From Capra hircus (taxonomy: Eukaryota > Chordata > Mammalia > Artiodactyla > Bovidae), in contig NC_030820.1 in assembly GCF_001704415.2 (NCBI RefSeq), positions 41,150,036 through 41,214,035 of the forward strand: a stretch of DNA of 64,000 nucleotides, in the 5' to 3' direction. Made by a program: the position numbers and the translations under genes. Numbering within the stretch: the first letter of the stretch is position 1; every line of letters starts with the position of its first letter. Below are positions 34,761 through 47,391 of this stretch, piece by piece. The notes below the pieces were generated by a model. That model saw only the letters and a program-made list of their open reading frames with translations, searched no databases and was not told where the DNA came from.

Positions 34761-35849
34761 AGGTAATATCAATGAACAGTGTTATTAAGACTTTAGACAG
34801 CATCTTTCTGCCATGAAAGACAAGAACTTTGCTTGAATCCCCCCAACTGTGAAAGACAGAGGTCCAGAAAGTGTGGGTGTGGGGTCTGAGACGTTTGCTC
34901 TATGTCTCTGCAGTGTGTGGACTGGAAAAGGAGGTCCAGGTGTTACATTTTCCACCCCATCAGGCAGCAGAGAGAAACGGGACACACTTGAGAACAGAGG
35001 GGACCCTCACCAGACAGTCAAAAACTGTCCTCTAGTGTCCAAAATGCTGGTTTTCATGTTTGGAGACCATCAGCGTCCTCTGGAGGGTTCAGGAACACAG
35101 ACTGCTAAACTCTGGAGTTTAGGATTCAGAGCAGGGTGGGGCCCAAAAATTGAGACTTTAGCAAAGCCCGAGAGATGCTGAATCCTACCTGGTGAACCAC
35201 TGCTCTGGAATCCTCAGTGTCCTTCCCAAATTGGGCTCCTCTGCTCTAGGAGCTGTCGTGTCCTCGGGCTCATCACTTCTGGTTGTTATTGGCTAGAAAA
35301 CTCACCCCATTCAAACAATCAAGCTCAAACTTAAAAAAAAAAAAAAAAGAATTTATGATGTTAAGAAAATTGAAAATCTATTCTAGCTTCTGAGCTCTAA
35401 AGTCATCCCTTCCACACTTGTGGATAAGGTCTACACATTTGATTAAGTGTTTATCAAATGTCTACACATTCAGTAAGGTGTTTATCAAATGTGTAGCCTC
35501 TGGGGCTCCAACTCCAGAGATTCTGGCCCATGGAGATGGAGCCCCGAGAATCTACACTGGAATGAGAACATCTTAGAGGAACATACCTGGCTACTACATG
35601 GGTTAGTTGCTGCCATTTCTGTTTCCTTTACAAGATCCTTTTACCCATTTTCCCGAGTAAGACTCTCAAATTGTGGTGTCCATTCCAATCATGTGGGAAG
35701 TGTGTTAAAAATGCAGATGCCAGAACACAAGACCCCATCTCTCCCCGGAGTTCTCAAGTCAGCAATGGGCCCCAAGGCTGGCCTTGGACCACGCATCCCA
35801 GGTGAATCTGAAAAGCATTTTCTGGCATGCTCGGGGCTCTGCCAGGTGA
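34761..35849. other. Unassigned DNA with a 31-bp tandem duplication
   Basis: Unique sequence. An A16 run lies at 35333-35348. Two adjacent 31-bp units (35429-35459 and 35460-35490) are near-identical. No gene is supported. A 245-codon plus-strand frame starting at 35489 is largely read through the following BovB copy. Confidence 0.6.
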
Positions 35850-35861
35850 GGGTCAAGCCAT

Positions 35862-36188
35862 CAGTTCAGTTCAGTTCAGTCGCTCAATTGGGTCCAACTC
35901 TTTGTGACCCCATGGACCGCAGCACACCAGCCTCCCAGTCCATCACCAACTCCCAGAGTTTACTCAGACTCATGTCAATTGAGTCAGTGATGCCATCCCA
36001 CCATCTCATCCTCTGTTGTCCCCTTCTCCTCCCGCCTTCAATCTTTCCCAGCATCAGGGTCTTTTCAAATGAGTCATTTCTTCAGATCAGGTGGCCAAAG
36101 TATTGGAGTTTCAGCTTCAGCAGCAGTCCTTCCAATGAATATTCAGGACTGATTTCCTTTAGGATGGATTGGTTGGATCTCCTTGCAG
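35862..36188 (-). mobile_element. BovB LINE, 3' fragment
   Basis: Reverse-oriented BovB 3' end of about 330 bp starting with 'cagttcagttcagttcag'. A target-site duplication gtcaagcc(a/g)tca flanks it (near 35850-35861 and 36187-36198), with one mismatch. Confidence 0.95.
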
Positions 36189-36198
36189 TCAAGCCGTC

Positions 36199-38282
36199 AC
36201 TCGGCAAATATTGCTCTTCAGCATGAATCATGTTGGTAAAACACGGGACTTGTTGGTGTGATGTCTCCAGAGCTAACAAAACGTCTCCCAGGGCTGGTCC
36301 ATATACTGCCTTTGAAGGTAACCCCGCCCATCTTCTAGGGCTGGCAGATAAGCAAAAAGAACACACATGTGAATCTTAAATATACCTACTTTCACTCTGG
36401 CCCCGTGCGTGCTTTTCTAACCACATTAAACTGTACTGATGGCGTCAATATTCAAAGGCCTTCCGGGGCAGGCACCACCCAGTCTAATCCGAGCTGCTCA
36501 AGTAATGAGAGAAGTGCTGTCCTACACGGTTAGCCCACAAGTGTGCAGTGGGGACCAGACAAGACTGGTGAGGGGACCTCTGCTCCAGCCTTAAGGTCCT
36601 CAGAAAGGGCCCCTCACGGCTTCTTCTCTGATGTTGGGGTCAAATTCTCCCCCATTGGGTAGTCTGTCCAGAATCCCCAAGCTGAAGGAGGCCTTCTCAG
36701 TGCCCCCTGAAGCCCACCTCAGCTTCCAGCCTGGCTCTCCTGCACTGGAAGCGTCTGTTTACCCCCCTGTCTCCCTCCCACAGTGGACAGTATCTCTCAA
36801 AATGCTGAGTCCTACGGCTGGAGCTTCACCTCGATGAAGGGACAGACAAATCCCCAAGGATGCCAGGCCTGGAAGCAACGGCCAGGGCAGGGCCCAGAGC
36901 AGCAAAACAGGAAAGAGAGACGCCAGGGTTGGCGGCGGGGAGTGGGGTCCAGGCAGGAGGCCGGAGGTCAGCTCTGTGTGTTGGGAGGAAAGCAGGCTGG
37001 ATGCTCACTGTCTGACACAGGATGCTTGCAAATAACTAGCCTGGGCAGAGGTGACCTGGTGGGCAGAGGCGAGGGCTCTCCAGTTACAGGCTGCAGGGCA
37101 GGAAGCCAGAGGGTCAAAGCATTTCCAGGGGCAGAGGAAGCTAGTCCCACCCCTCACCCGCAAGCGCCCTTTCGTACTGGTTTTGACATTTTTCTAAACC
37201 GGAGCCTAGTGTTGATCAAGTGTATACACTTGGCCAAACTTTAGTTGGGCTTCTCTGCTTGGATGGCTGTTTCATTTCATTGACGGAGAACAGTTACATC
37301 GTGGATAAACCCACAGAGAGTCATTCATCACGAGCACACACGCACAAGCTCAGAGCCTCTTGTCTTCTGAGAGGCTGGTGGTGGCATGTGGGGAGAGTTC
37401 CGTCCTGTCGGTAAAAAGGGAAAATGAAGGCCACGGAGAACTAGCCTGCCTGACCCCTTCCTCCATGTTCAGCCTCAAGGTTCAGTTCCCTCTCCTTGGG
37501 CCCTGCTGCGCCCAACTCTGCTTTCACGAACTCCACTGTTCTCTCCCTTTCATTTCTTTCCATTGGGCGGCCTTTCCTCTGGCTGCTGGATTGGCTTTGC
37601 AATTGCTTTTCTGTTGTTCTGAGTAGGATTTCCATAAACAGCACATTTCAATGGCAATACAAATGATTCTGGCACCTTCCAAGAAGCAGCAAGCTGTGAG
37701 CAATGAAAGGAGCTGTCAAGCTTCCCTCTGAATCCACTCAGCAGGAAGGTGAGACCCACTTCTCAGGCAGTTAAATAGCTTTATTGTGGGGATTGTTTCC
37801 TGCTGTAGTTGAGTCAGATCAGATGACTCTTCAATATGAGTGAATTAAACCCATCTGAAGGACTGCTGTTGCTAAGGATGGTGACCCCAGTTGTGCAATA
37901 ATATTTCTGAATGAGTCTTCAGGGAAGCTGCTTTCACCCCAAGAGACTCTGCCCCACCACATCCATCCACAGAGGCAGGTGGAGGGTCTGTGTCAGCTGA
38001 CCCACCTCGGCCACGGCCAGTCCACCCAGAACTGGACCCAAGCTGGACTCATTCGTCGCACCTCTCTGGTCCTCCGAACGTGCACCACTAAGAAAGCGAT
38101 GGGCCACCAAAAGGGAAAGGGGAAGCCTGGAGCCAAAACCAGTAGCTAGCGGCTTGGGGATACAAACAGGGTATTTGTGCAGAGAGCTGCGTAGCCAGGA
38201 GATGGAGGGGTTTTCTCTGCCTTGTGATAAGAGCAGGGGCCTAGGGGACACACCTCGGCCTCTCCTATTTCTGCTCATCCAT
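36199..38282. other. Unassigned intergenic DNA, about 2.1 kb
   Basis: Unique sequence, GC-rich from about 36.6 to 37.2 kb. A 153-codon frame at 36783-37244 and its antisense shadows show no domain. No gene is called. Confidence 0.45.
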
Positions 38283-38725
38283 AAAGCTATGGGTTTTCCA
38301 GTAGTCAGGTACAGATGTGAGAGCTAGAAAATAAAGAAGGCTGAGTGCCAAAGAACTGATGCTTTCGAACTATGGTGTTGGAGAAGACTCTTGAGAGTCC
38401 CTTGGACACCAAGGAGATCCAACCAGTCAATCCTAAAGGAAATCAACCCTGAATATTCATTGGAAGGACTGATGCTGAAGCTCCAATACTTTGGCGACCT
38501 GATGTGAAGAGCCACCTCACTCGAAAAGACCCTGATGCTGGGGAAGACTGAAGGCAAAAGGAGAATGTGACGGCAGAGGATGAGATGATTGGATGGCATC
38601 ACCAACTCAATGGAAATGAGTTTGAGCAAGCTCCAGTTGATGGTGAAGGACGGGGAAGCCTGGCGTGCTGCAGTCCATGGGGTCGCAAAGAGTCGGACAC
38701 AACCAAGCTACGGAACTTCAACATC
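38283..38725 (+). mobile_element. BovB LINE, 3' fragment
   Basis: Forward BovB from the 'agctatgggttttccagtag' region to the 3' end near 'gtcggacacaaccaagctac'. 5'-truncated with several point changes. Confidence 0.95.
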
Positions 38726-39729
38726 ATGTGAGGCAAGGTGCTGACCACTTTGCTCTGAATAGTCTTTGCAGGCTGTTTGTCCAGTGATAGCCTTAGAGAA
38801 AGAGACAACATGCCCTGGGGGCTCTCGGGAGATGGATTCCTGATCAGAGGAATAAAGATAACAACCCTCTCTGCAGGAAAGTTGGGCAGGTTTGCTATCG
38901 CCCCTTAGAAGATGAAGAATGCTTAGATTCAGGGCTCCTTTTCTGATGTAAACCCCTGGTGTGCACAGGATCCATCTGGGCCCTCCCCATCACCCTCAGG
39001 AGCTTGAGGGGCGGGCGGTAGGCAAGGAGGTAACAAGCAGGGACTGGTGCCAACAGAAAGCTCAGCCCCACTAGGCCCTAAGCAATCAAGTCCCTGCGAC
39101 CCCATGGACTGCAGCACGCCAGGCTTCCCTGTCCTTCACCATCCCCTGTCTGGGAGCCCCTGTCTCCTGCCAGCTGCCATGAGACCATAGCGGGCTGGCT
39201 GGGGAGCTGGGAGGTAGTGTAAACTGCCAGGCCTTCACAGTTCTTGGCTGAAGGTTAAGCAACAGACCAAGCTGCTCACCATGCAGGACACGGACAGGCT
39301 TGTGTGGCGCGTATGCCGATGGGGCAAGTCCACTCCTGAGCTCCAGGCGTCTGGCGTGCGTCTAGAATCAGACTGTGCTCCTTGGGTCTCCAGATGGATC
39401 TGCAGGAACTTGCCCTGAGTCTATTTCTAAAGGACTGTATTGTAACCTGACCACCAGGAAGACAGTTTCCTACTTACCAAGTGCTATACTGTACAGCAGG
39501 AAGAGGGTTTGAATTTCTAAAACTGACATGGGGCAAAAATATCTTTCCAATGCTCCTGCTACTATCCCCTCTTGGGGTCTGGAGGGACCACAGGAAGGAT
39601 ATTTCTTCCTGCTGCAAATAGTGTCCAGGAACAGAATGTCCAGACTAATGGCCTGGTTCCCGTAACAACAACAATTGTAAGGGTCAGTGTTGAGAACACG
39701 CAAGGTTCAGGATCCTATGCTGAGTGCTT
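38726..39729. other. Mostly unassigned DNA with a small BovB/BovA scrap
   Basis: Unique sequence. A 63-bp reverse-oriented piece of BovB 3' end lies at about 39085-39147 ('gcgaccccatggactgcagc ... cttccctgtccttcacc'). No gene is seen. Confidence 0.6.
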
Positions 39730-39900
39730 CATGTATGTTTTAAACAGAGGCTGCCAGGCAACAAGCGTGACATGAATGTTTCCTGGTGTTATCATCACAG
39801 TAGTTCATTCAATGAGGTAAGAACTCCTGTGTTCATGCCCTAGAGATGAGAAAAGCAAGGTTTAGAACAGCCAGTGACTTACTCAAGGATAACGGGGTAG
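39730..39900 (-). mobile_element. MIR SINE fragment
   Basis: Reverse-complement MIR pattern: 'gttcattcaatgaggtaaga ... cctagagatgagaaaagcaaggtttagaacagccagtgac'. Old. Confidence 0.65.
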
Positions 39901-40197
39901 AGTGTTTGTGGGTGTAAAGACTGAAAACGCATCTGAATGCACTAAAATCAAGCACGTGGACCACCTCACATGAAAAGGAGTTCAGTGGGAGTGGTGTCAG
40001 AGTTGGTGGCCTCATGAACACTCAGGGTTACCAAACCCCCTAGTTCCTTCCTGGTTCCTGTCCTATCGTCTTCAGCATATCAAATAAGCTTTTGCCTCAC
40101 AGTCGCAAAGTGGCTGCAGCTCCTCCAAACCATATATTCCCACCAGACAACAGCCAAATCTTCCCCAGAATTTGTCCCTATAGGGAACCATCACCTA

Positions 40198-40320
40198 ACC
40201 CTGGCGGCCCAGTGGTTAGGACTTGGTACTTTCCCTGCCACGACCTGGGTTTAATCTCTGGTTGGGAACTAAGATCCCACAAGCCTTGTGGTGCAGCCAA
40301 AAATAAAGACAAATAAAATA
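40198..40320 (+). mobile_element. CHR-type SINE
   Basis: Forward CHR: 'ggcggcccagtggttaggac', 'gtttaatctctggttgggaa', 'gtggtgcagccaaaaataaa'. The A-rich tail runs to about 40320. Confidence 0.88.
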
Positions 40321-40929
40321 AGAAGAAGTCAGCCGTGCAGTTTCAGTGATGCCCCCTCATGTCTCATTGACCAAGTTCAGGCCACATGCCCACCTCTAAA
40401 GCCAGACCAGATTCTGGGAGGGGAACCAATTTGAAACCTTGAGTACACTAAAAGAGAAGGCCTAAACAAAACCAGAGATCTGGCCACAGGGAAGAGGAGC
40501 ATGGACTCGGGAGGTGTGCGATAATGGCTGGGATCCTGTCAAAGCCAGATGGGACCCAGGGCATGGATGCCATACTCTCAACCTCATGTTACACTCTCCC
40601 CTGCAACGGAACATTCTAGATTTCCACCCTGTGGCATGGTGGCCACAGCCATGTGTGACTTAAGTGTTTGAAATAAATGTCATGTGACTGGAGGGCTGAA
40701 TTTATTATTTAAGTCAAATGGCATTCAAAGAGCCACCAGGTCTGGTGGCCACAGCACGGATGGTGCAGGGACAGCATGTCCGCAGTGTTGCTGGAGGCAT
40801 TGAGATGGCCTGTAGGGCTCTGGTGGGCTAGAAATGTAACATGAGGCATCGCAGAACTCGACCCGTTTCAACAGCCACATAAATAAAGGGAAACAAAAGA
40901 ACTAAAATTCATTTTCTACTACTCTTATT
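40321..40929. other. Unassigned DNA
   Basis: Unique sequence without gene evidence. The segment around 40620-40760 may be an old repeat remnant, which I cannot name. Confidence 0.4.
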
Positions 40930-41314
40930 TTGAAGAATTGAGGCTTTTGAACTGGGGTGCTGGAGAAGACTCTTGAGAGTCACTTGGACTGCAAGGAGAT
41001 CAAACCAGTCCGACCTAAAGGAAAGCAGTCCTGAATATTCATTGGAAGGACTGATGCTAAAGCTGAAACCCCAATACTTTGGCCACCTGATGCAAAGAAA
41101 TGATTCATTTGAAAAGACCCTGATGCTGGGCAAGATTGAAGGTAGGAGGAGAAGGGAACGAGAGAGGATGAGATGGCTGGATGGCATCACCGACTTGGAC
41201 ATGAGTTTGAACAAGCACCGACTTTGGACAGGAGTTGGTGATGGACTGGGAAGCCTGGTGTGCTGCAGTCCATGGGGTCACAGAGTTGGACACGACTGAG
41301 TGACTGAACTAAAC
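40930..41314 (+). mobile_element. BovB LINE, 3' fragment
   Basis: Forward BovB 3' piece from the 'gaattgaggcttttgaact' region to 'gactgagtgactgaactaaa'. A frame at 40973-41299 survives across most of it by chance. Confidence 0.95.
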
Positions 41315-42973
41315 TCTTATCTGCACTTTATCTCTTCATCCAAAATATTATTACTCCAACACATAATCAAAAAATACCACTGATATACTTCACCTCCTTT
41401 TGTTCATCTTAAAGCTTTGAAATCGGGGGTGTATTTGGCACCCACAACTCATCTCTGCCTTTCAATTGCTCAATACCCCATGTGGTCTGCACTGCTCTAG
41501 AGATTTCAGAGCCTCTGTGTCCAATTGTCTTTCCTGACACTGGTTTCCAGCTCTGGAAGGTAGGCCGGATGCCCAAGGTATCCCTGGAGGGCTGGTCCCC
41601 ACCCAGAGTCCCTGGAGGGCTGGTCCCCACCCTTCCTCTTCTGATTAAGCAAGCCAAGGATGAGAGGCCATACTTGAAGGAGCACTGCTCAGGGCAGCCA
41701 CCCAAGCCTACTTCCTCTTAAGCAAAGGGTCTAGAATTAAGTCCACATTTTCTGTCTCCAGCCCACTCTCTTCTACACACAGAGCTATGAGACCAGGATG
41801 CTGAGACAGTCTGAAAACAACCCCCAAAGAGAACACCCCTCAACGTCCTCGATTTAGAGACTGACAGCAGCGTCTGCCACCGGACACCACAGACTCATCC
41901 CCACCCTCAATCTGTGCCTTTCTCACGCTGACCTTTTGCTCTTCTTATGATTATAGGCTCAGGAATCATAAGGATTCTGAGGAATGCATATGACAAGTAA
42001 TAAATTCTCAGAGGGAGCCCTGTATGCAGCGCTGGGTCTTTGGGGCAGAGGCGGTTGTTGCCACCGCACTGTCTGGATGTCACCAGATCTCAGCGGGGCG
42101 TGTGAAGAAGGGCGAGGATGTAAATCACTCCTGACTGACAGAGCTGGGCACCTGGCCTAGTGAATTATGCCTTTAACACACTCACTGCAGAAGTGGTCAA
42201 AGCCACTCTGAGAGCACTTCAGATAATTTTCTAATCAGTGGTTGACCGACACTCCCAGAACCTTGCCCAGCCAAGCGCCAAGCCTCCCCTCAGGGACTCC
42301 TCTGAGCAGAAGCTTCTCCCAAGAACTGCCGGCCAGGGGCCTGAGGAAATAGACGAGATGACCCCATGTCCAGGAAAGGAACCGCTCCTGTCCCGTTCGA
42401 CTCAAGGAGGGACTATGAGGCCTCAGCTCCACCCTCTTGCCCATCACTCAGTCTGAAACCCCCTCCAGGCCTTGGGCAGCTAGGACCAGCTGGACCCACG
42501 GTGGCCCTTCCATCGCCTGAAGGAGAAAGTCCCTTGGACCCACCCCAGGTCCAGCTCTGCACAGCTCGTAACCATACACAGGGGAGCCCTGAGCCTGAGA
42601 TCAGACATTCGATCAACAGACCCCAAACCGGCCCCATATTTACTTCCTACACAGAAGAGACCGGTGAGCTGGAACTATGACACAAACGGCCTTCACTCCT
42701 GCCCCTTTTACTCTGGTGATTGTCACACTGGTGTTCTCTCCTGCTTGAGAAACGGAGTGTCTGTCCCCCTTCAGATGTTCATTTACAGCCAGGGAGCACA
42801 CAGGTCTGAGGCCCAGCCTCTTCCAGCCAGGAGGACACCAGGCTAACCCCCTTGAGCAGAAGGGCCTCTGACTGGTTGCTCCCAGGCTCTCCCTGCAGCC
42901 CCTCCTGGGGGCACAGTCATTCCCACCCAGGGTGGCCCCTGGCTGCCTGCCTTTCCATAATTCCATTCAATTA
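41315..42973. other. Unassigned intergenic DNA
   Basis: Unique sequence, GC-rich from 42.2 to 42.95 kb. Overlapping frames on both strands (up to 108 codons) do not resemble known proteins. Contains the tandem duplication listed separately. Confidence 0.45.
41581..41632. repeat. 28-bp-period tandem duplication
   Basis: An identical 24-bp unit occurs at 41581-41604 and 41609-41632, separated by 4 bp. It looks like a local replication-slippage duplication. Confidence 0.95.
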
Positions 42974-42983
42974 GAAGTTGCCT

Positions 42984-43139
42984 TAGGGGACTTCCATGGT
43001 GGTCCACAGGCTGGGACTCTGAGCTCCAAATGCAGGAAGCCCAGGTTCTAGCTCTGGTCAAGGAACTAAGACCCACATGCCACACAACTAAGACCCAGTG
43101 CAATCCAAATAAATAAACTGATTAAATTAAATTTAAAAA
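42984..43139 (+). mobile_element. CHR-type SINE with target-site duplication
   Basis: Forward CHR from 'taggggacttccatggtgg' to an A/T-rich tail. The 9-bp target aagttgcct is duplicated at 42975-42983 and 43140-43148. Confidence 0.92.
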
Positions 43140-43584
43140 AAGTTGCCTCGGTGCATTTTAGGATTTTCCAGAAAGCCTCTCAAACATTCAGATGCCTGGG
43201 GCACCTCCAGACCAAGTAACTCCCTGCTGCTGCCAACATATAGCCAGTATCAAGTACTCACACTGCAGAGAGGGCCTGGCTCTCTGGGAAACAGTTCCTG
43301 AAAGCCAAGGCTACGTCAGACCGCCACCCTCCGTCCCAGACTCCAGTGGGGATGGGACCGCCTGGTCCACGGTCAGCCCTAGCAGGCTCTGAGCCTAGCC
43401 TCTCACATACTAGCAGCCTCCATGTCCCAGGAGTGACATCTGCCCCTCCCAGCTCACCCGCACTGATGAAGTCGTCAACTGCCTAAGTCAGCACACCTGG
43501 GGTGAACACACACGCACCCAGGAAATGTGAGCTACCAAGCTCCTTGTTTGGGGGTGTTAATGATCACATCTAGTTGTTGTAACT

Positions 43585-43705
43585 GCTTCCCATACGTCAG
43601 CTTATTTAGCCCACAGGACAGCCCATGTGCCACTTTGTAGAGAGGTTGGGTAACCTGCCCAGAACCACACAGCTAGGGGCGGTGGAGTGGAGACTCAGCC
43701 CAACA
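43585..43705 (-). mobile_element. MIR SINE
   Basis: Reverse-complement MIR: 'actttgtagagaggttgggtaacctgcccagaaccacacagctagg'. The core is well conserved. Confidence 0.8.
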
Positions 43706-45213
43706 CCTTGTGCTAGGCTACCTCCAAAAATGACTCTGTCCCCAGCCCCCGCCCCACACTGTCAGCTCAACCAAACGCCTGCTAGGTCAGCCGAGTGGCG
43801 TTTTCTTGACTTTGGGGAAGAACCTCCACGTTGACCTGGGACTTCCCCGTCTCTTTTCCTTCACGTCCATGAAGTTTAGTCACATGACGACACTGGGTCA
43901 AGGACAGTGACACTTGGTATCAACTCAACTTTGTTTTCCTCACCGGAGTCATTTTTTCAAAGCTAAGACATCACTGTACCCCACTCCCAACCTGGGCCTG
44001 GGGTTTGAGGCATGATGGGACATGAGAGCGAGGTAGGATATGGAACTTGCGCAGAAGACCACCCATCTCGGGACCAGCCCATCGTGGGGGGCCTGTGTCC
44101 CCTCAAGTCCACCGCAGGAGGAATACCTGTGCCTGCGTGCTCACCCTCTAGAGAAGTCACCGCTGTGGGGTGGCCCCCGTCCCAACTGCCTCTCTGATTC
44201 TTCTCTATAAACACAGAATTTGGAGAGACAGTGACACTACCCCGCGTCCCCGTTCTCCACCTCCTCTGATCCACAGGATTCTGGGTTCACCTGGGAGCCA
44301 GTTCATCAGTACTGAGCTGGGGGGGCCAGGAGGCCACTGCTTCCAGAGGCTCGGTTCCCAAGGGCCAGCACCACCCGCTGCAGAACTTTCCAGGGTACAC
44401 CCCTATTTGAGAAATTCTGCACCCTGTATACACTAGCAGGGAGGGCTGGGGCTGGGGCCTACTGGACGGGCGTCCAGCCTGGGATAGTCCAGCCTGGGGG
44501 TGTGAAGTCACTCTCTGGAGTTTAGGAGAAGACTACCCGTGCAGAGTGCTCCCCTGAAAACCACCTGTTTCATGCAGTCTGTGTCCAGCCCCAAGGGCAT
44601 CGGAGCCCCTCCGGCTTCTCCTCTCCCCAGGATTCTGACTTTTAGAAGGAAGTTTGCGAGGGGGCGGGACCCTCTGAGAACTGGTCTAGGATGTGAATCG
44701 TTCCTGAAACTCTGGCTGTTTTTCGCGGGGAGGGAACAGAGGGTGCCGGGAAGAGTGGCCACACGTATGTGACTTGTTACAGTAACTCTGCCTGAGAGAG
44801 AACTGTCTGGAGGGTGGAGGCAGCCAGCACCCCTGCTTGGCCCAGACTTTCTGCCTGTGGGGGGGATACAGCATGTTCAGAAAGAGGAGGTAGAAGGGAG
44901 ATGCCTCCAAACTCTCCCCCAACTCCCCCTTGGCCGCTGTTCTGAGGCCCTTGTGCAGAGAGGTATTGCTGTGTGACAGCCCAGAACCCCGACCTTGTCG
45001 AACCCCCCAGGGCCCCAATGCCTGCTTGCAATCACAGGTGTCACCCTGGTCGTTGTAGGCCAGCAGCCAGCTTCCTATGAGTAGAAAAGATTTGGAGAGA
45101 ATTGGCATGGGTTTGTCAGGAGGCATGAAACCAGGTCAGTGAAAAGGAAGAAACCAGGAGCATAAATGCCATCTTGTTCCAACAATGGGGTTTTTTGTAC
45201 CCATCCACCCACC
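43706..45213. other. Unassigned GC-rich intergenic DNA
   Basis: Unique sequence with overlapping frames up to 146 codons (44686-45126, minus) but no recognisable domain or consistent coding frame. In human, SSTR4 lies about this far downstream of THBD, yet I see no receptor-like sequence here. Confidence 0.45.
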
Positions 45214-45454
45214 GGAAAATCCCATGGATGGAGGAGCCTTGTGGGCTGCAGTCCATGGGGTCGCTAAGAGTCAGACACGACTGAGCGACTTCACTTTCAC
45301 TTTTCACTTTCCTGCATTGGAGAAGGAAATGGCAACCCACTCCAGTGTTCTTGCCTGGAGAATCCCAGGGATGGGGGAGCCTGGTGGGCTGCCGTCGATG
45401 GGGTCGCAGAGAGTCGGACACGACTGAAGTGACTTAGCAGCAGCAGCAGCAACC
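45214..45454 (+). mobile_element. BOV-A2 SINE, 5'-truncated
   Basis: Forward BOV-A2 with a partial first monomer, a 'cactttcacttttcactttc' linker, a full second monomer and a short (AGC)n tail at about 45439-45451. Confidence 0.93.
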
Positions 45455-46732
45455 CACTCGTGTGAGAGCAAGAGGCCTCCTCATGGCAGCGATGCACACG
45501 GTGATGGCCGTGGGGGAAATCTGGGGAGGCAAATGGAAACCAGCCCGGATTTTGGATGGAGGAGGCAGCTCTATCACCCCCTAATAAAAAAGAGTCGACA
45601 TTCAGTAAAACATCAGCCAGATGTAGATAATAAACAGATGGAGGCTGAACACAGTAAAAGGCCATAACTTTTTGCCTGATATTAACCCAAGGATAAATTA
45701 TCTTTCCCCAAAGGACAGAGCAGCTTAAGAGGAGCTTCAGTCCTGTTGTCTGCCAAAAGTGGAGGCGGGGGCTGCAGAGATGCATGCGGGGCTCCTGCAG
45801 GGGGCTGGACGGCAAATGGGCTGATCTGTGTGCAGGGAGCGCCTCGGGGCCCAGTCTCAGCTCAGCCAAGGACACTTCTGGGTCTGGCTGGCCAGTCCTG
45901 GCGGCAAGAGGAAGATACTAGGGCGGGAGGGGAGCTGGCCCCTGAGGAGAGGCCCCCTCCACTCCCCTGAGTGTTGGCCTCGTGGAGCTCACAGCTTCCT
46001 GGCAGGAAAGCTTCAAGAGAAAACATCCTGGGCCTGCCTTAGCCAGGACCTGCCAGACTTGGGTCTCCTCTGACACCCTGGAGGCACCAAGGTGGACACA
46101 GAGGGTGCTGGAAGGCTAAAGAAAACCTGAAGGATGGGGCAAGGCCAGAGGGGAACCCTCCACCACCACCCCCTACTTCCCCGGTGGGCAAGGACGCCTC
46201 CCTCAAAGCCAGGGCAGGAGGAAAAGCAGAACAAGACCCTCCCCTGAAGCTCTCGGGCCAAAGCCAGGCTTCACGGATATGAGCGGGCACCTGGTGTTCT
46301 GGAAACGGGCAGAAAATCTGAATTCTGGTCCTGGATCCAGTGTCCTGTGACCTAGCCAGTGGCTGAACCTAGGTCCTCAAGCTCTGCCTGTAAAATCAAG
46401 AGAGCCATCCCCAGCCTAACCTTAGGGACTTTTCCACATGGCTGCAGATGCTGTTTTCTCCTTTACTGGATGAAAAAAAGAAACAGCCTTAAAAGTGACC
46501 ATTGGACACTTACTCCCTCACGTGGCCAGCCAACCTAGTGACCCGGAAGCAGTGATCAGCAGGGATCAGTGAGTCGCGTGGGCTGGAGTCTAGGTGGACG
46601 CACAGATGCTTCGAGTCTGTCCCGGGGTGGTCTCCATCTGTCTCAGGGAGAAAATGTGTAGCCAAGTCTGCACTATAGACTGGAGACGTGGCTGTGGGCT
46701 GGAAGCTGCTAATGAAGGTGTGAACCCCACCC
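45455..46732. other. Unassigned intergenic DNA with a weak MIR trace
   Basis: Unique sequence. Positions about 46310-46430 weakly resemble a sense MIR ('ctgaattctggtcctggatcc ... ctctgcctgtaaaatcaag'). No gene is supported. Confidence 0.45.
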
Positions 46733-46792
46733 ACACACATACACACACATGCACTCACACACACACACACATGCACGCAGACACACCCAGAC
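46733..46792. repeat. Imperfect CA-rich microsatellite
   Basis: CACA-rich tract interrupted by AT, TGC and GCAG. The longest pure CA run is short, so it is an old, degenerate array. Confidence 0.9.
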
Positions 46793-47179
46793 CACCCCCG
46801 ACCTGGCAGTATGTCCTGGAATCACCTTGGACACCTGGAGTCAGTCAGTTGTTGGGGCTGCGCGTAACTGTAACCTCCTGGCAGCCTTTGAAAGTCAACC
46901 GTGTCTTTGTTCCCTGGTGCCTGGCGATGCCTGGCAGGACAGACACTTGGTACAAGTGGCTGAGCTAAGCTGCGTGAACCACACAGGTTGATGTGGTTCC
47001 AGCTAGGCATGTGGTTTCCTGGCACGGGCAGTGATCTGAATGGGCCTGGGCTCCAGGTCTCTGCCCCAGCCCTGAGTGGGGCTTGGAGGCCTCTCTTCAG
47101 CCTCATGCAGTGATTCTCATGGGCACAATCTCTGACATGCAAGACTGGGCACCAACCCAGAGCCCTGGCAACACTCATG
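46793..47179. other. Unassigned DNA
   Basis: Unique GC-rich sequence with no repeat or gene that I recognise. Confidence 0.4.
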
Positions 47180-47191
47180 CTCTGCTGAGTA

Positions 47192-47379
47192 ATTTTTTTT
47201 TTTTTTTTTTTTTGGCTATGCTGGGTCTCTACTGAGCTCTCTAATTGTGGTGCTCAGGCTTAATCATCCTACAGCATCTTAATTCCCGTCTAGGATCTTA
47301 GTTCCCAGACCAGAGATTGAACCTGTGTCCCCTGCATTGCAAGGAATGTTCTTAACTACTGCACCATCAGGGAAGTCCC
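47192..47379 (-). mobile_element. CHR-type SINE
   Basis: Reverse-oriented CHR starting with a long T run and ending in 'tcagggaagtccct'. A near-perfect target-site duplication (tctgctgagta / tctgcctgagta) lies just outside each end. Confidence 0.92.
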
Positions 47380-47391
47380 TCTGCCTGAGTA

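Noticed and set aside
35489..36226. 245-codon plus-strand frame
   Set aside because: Its second half is reverse-complement BovB sequence and its first half is unique DNA without coding features, so it is a chance fusion.
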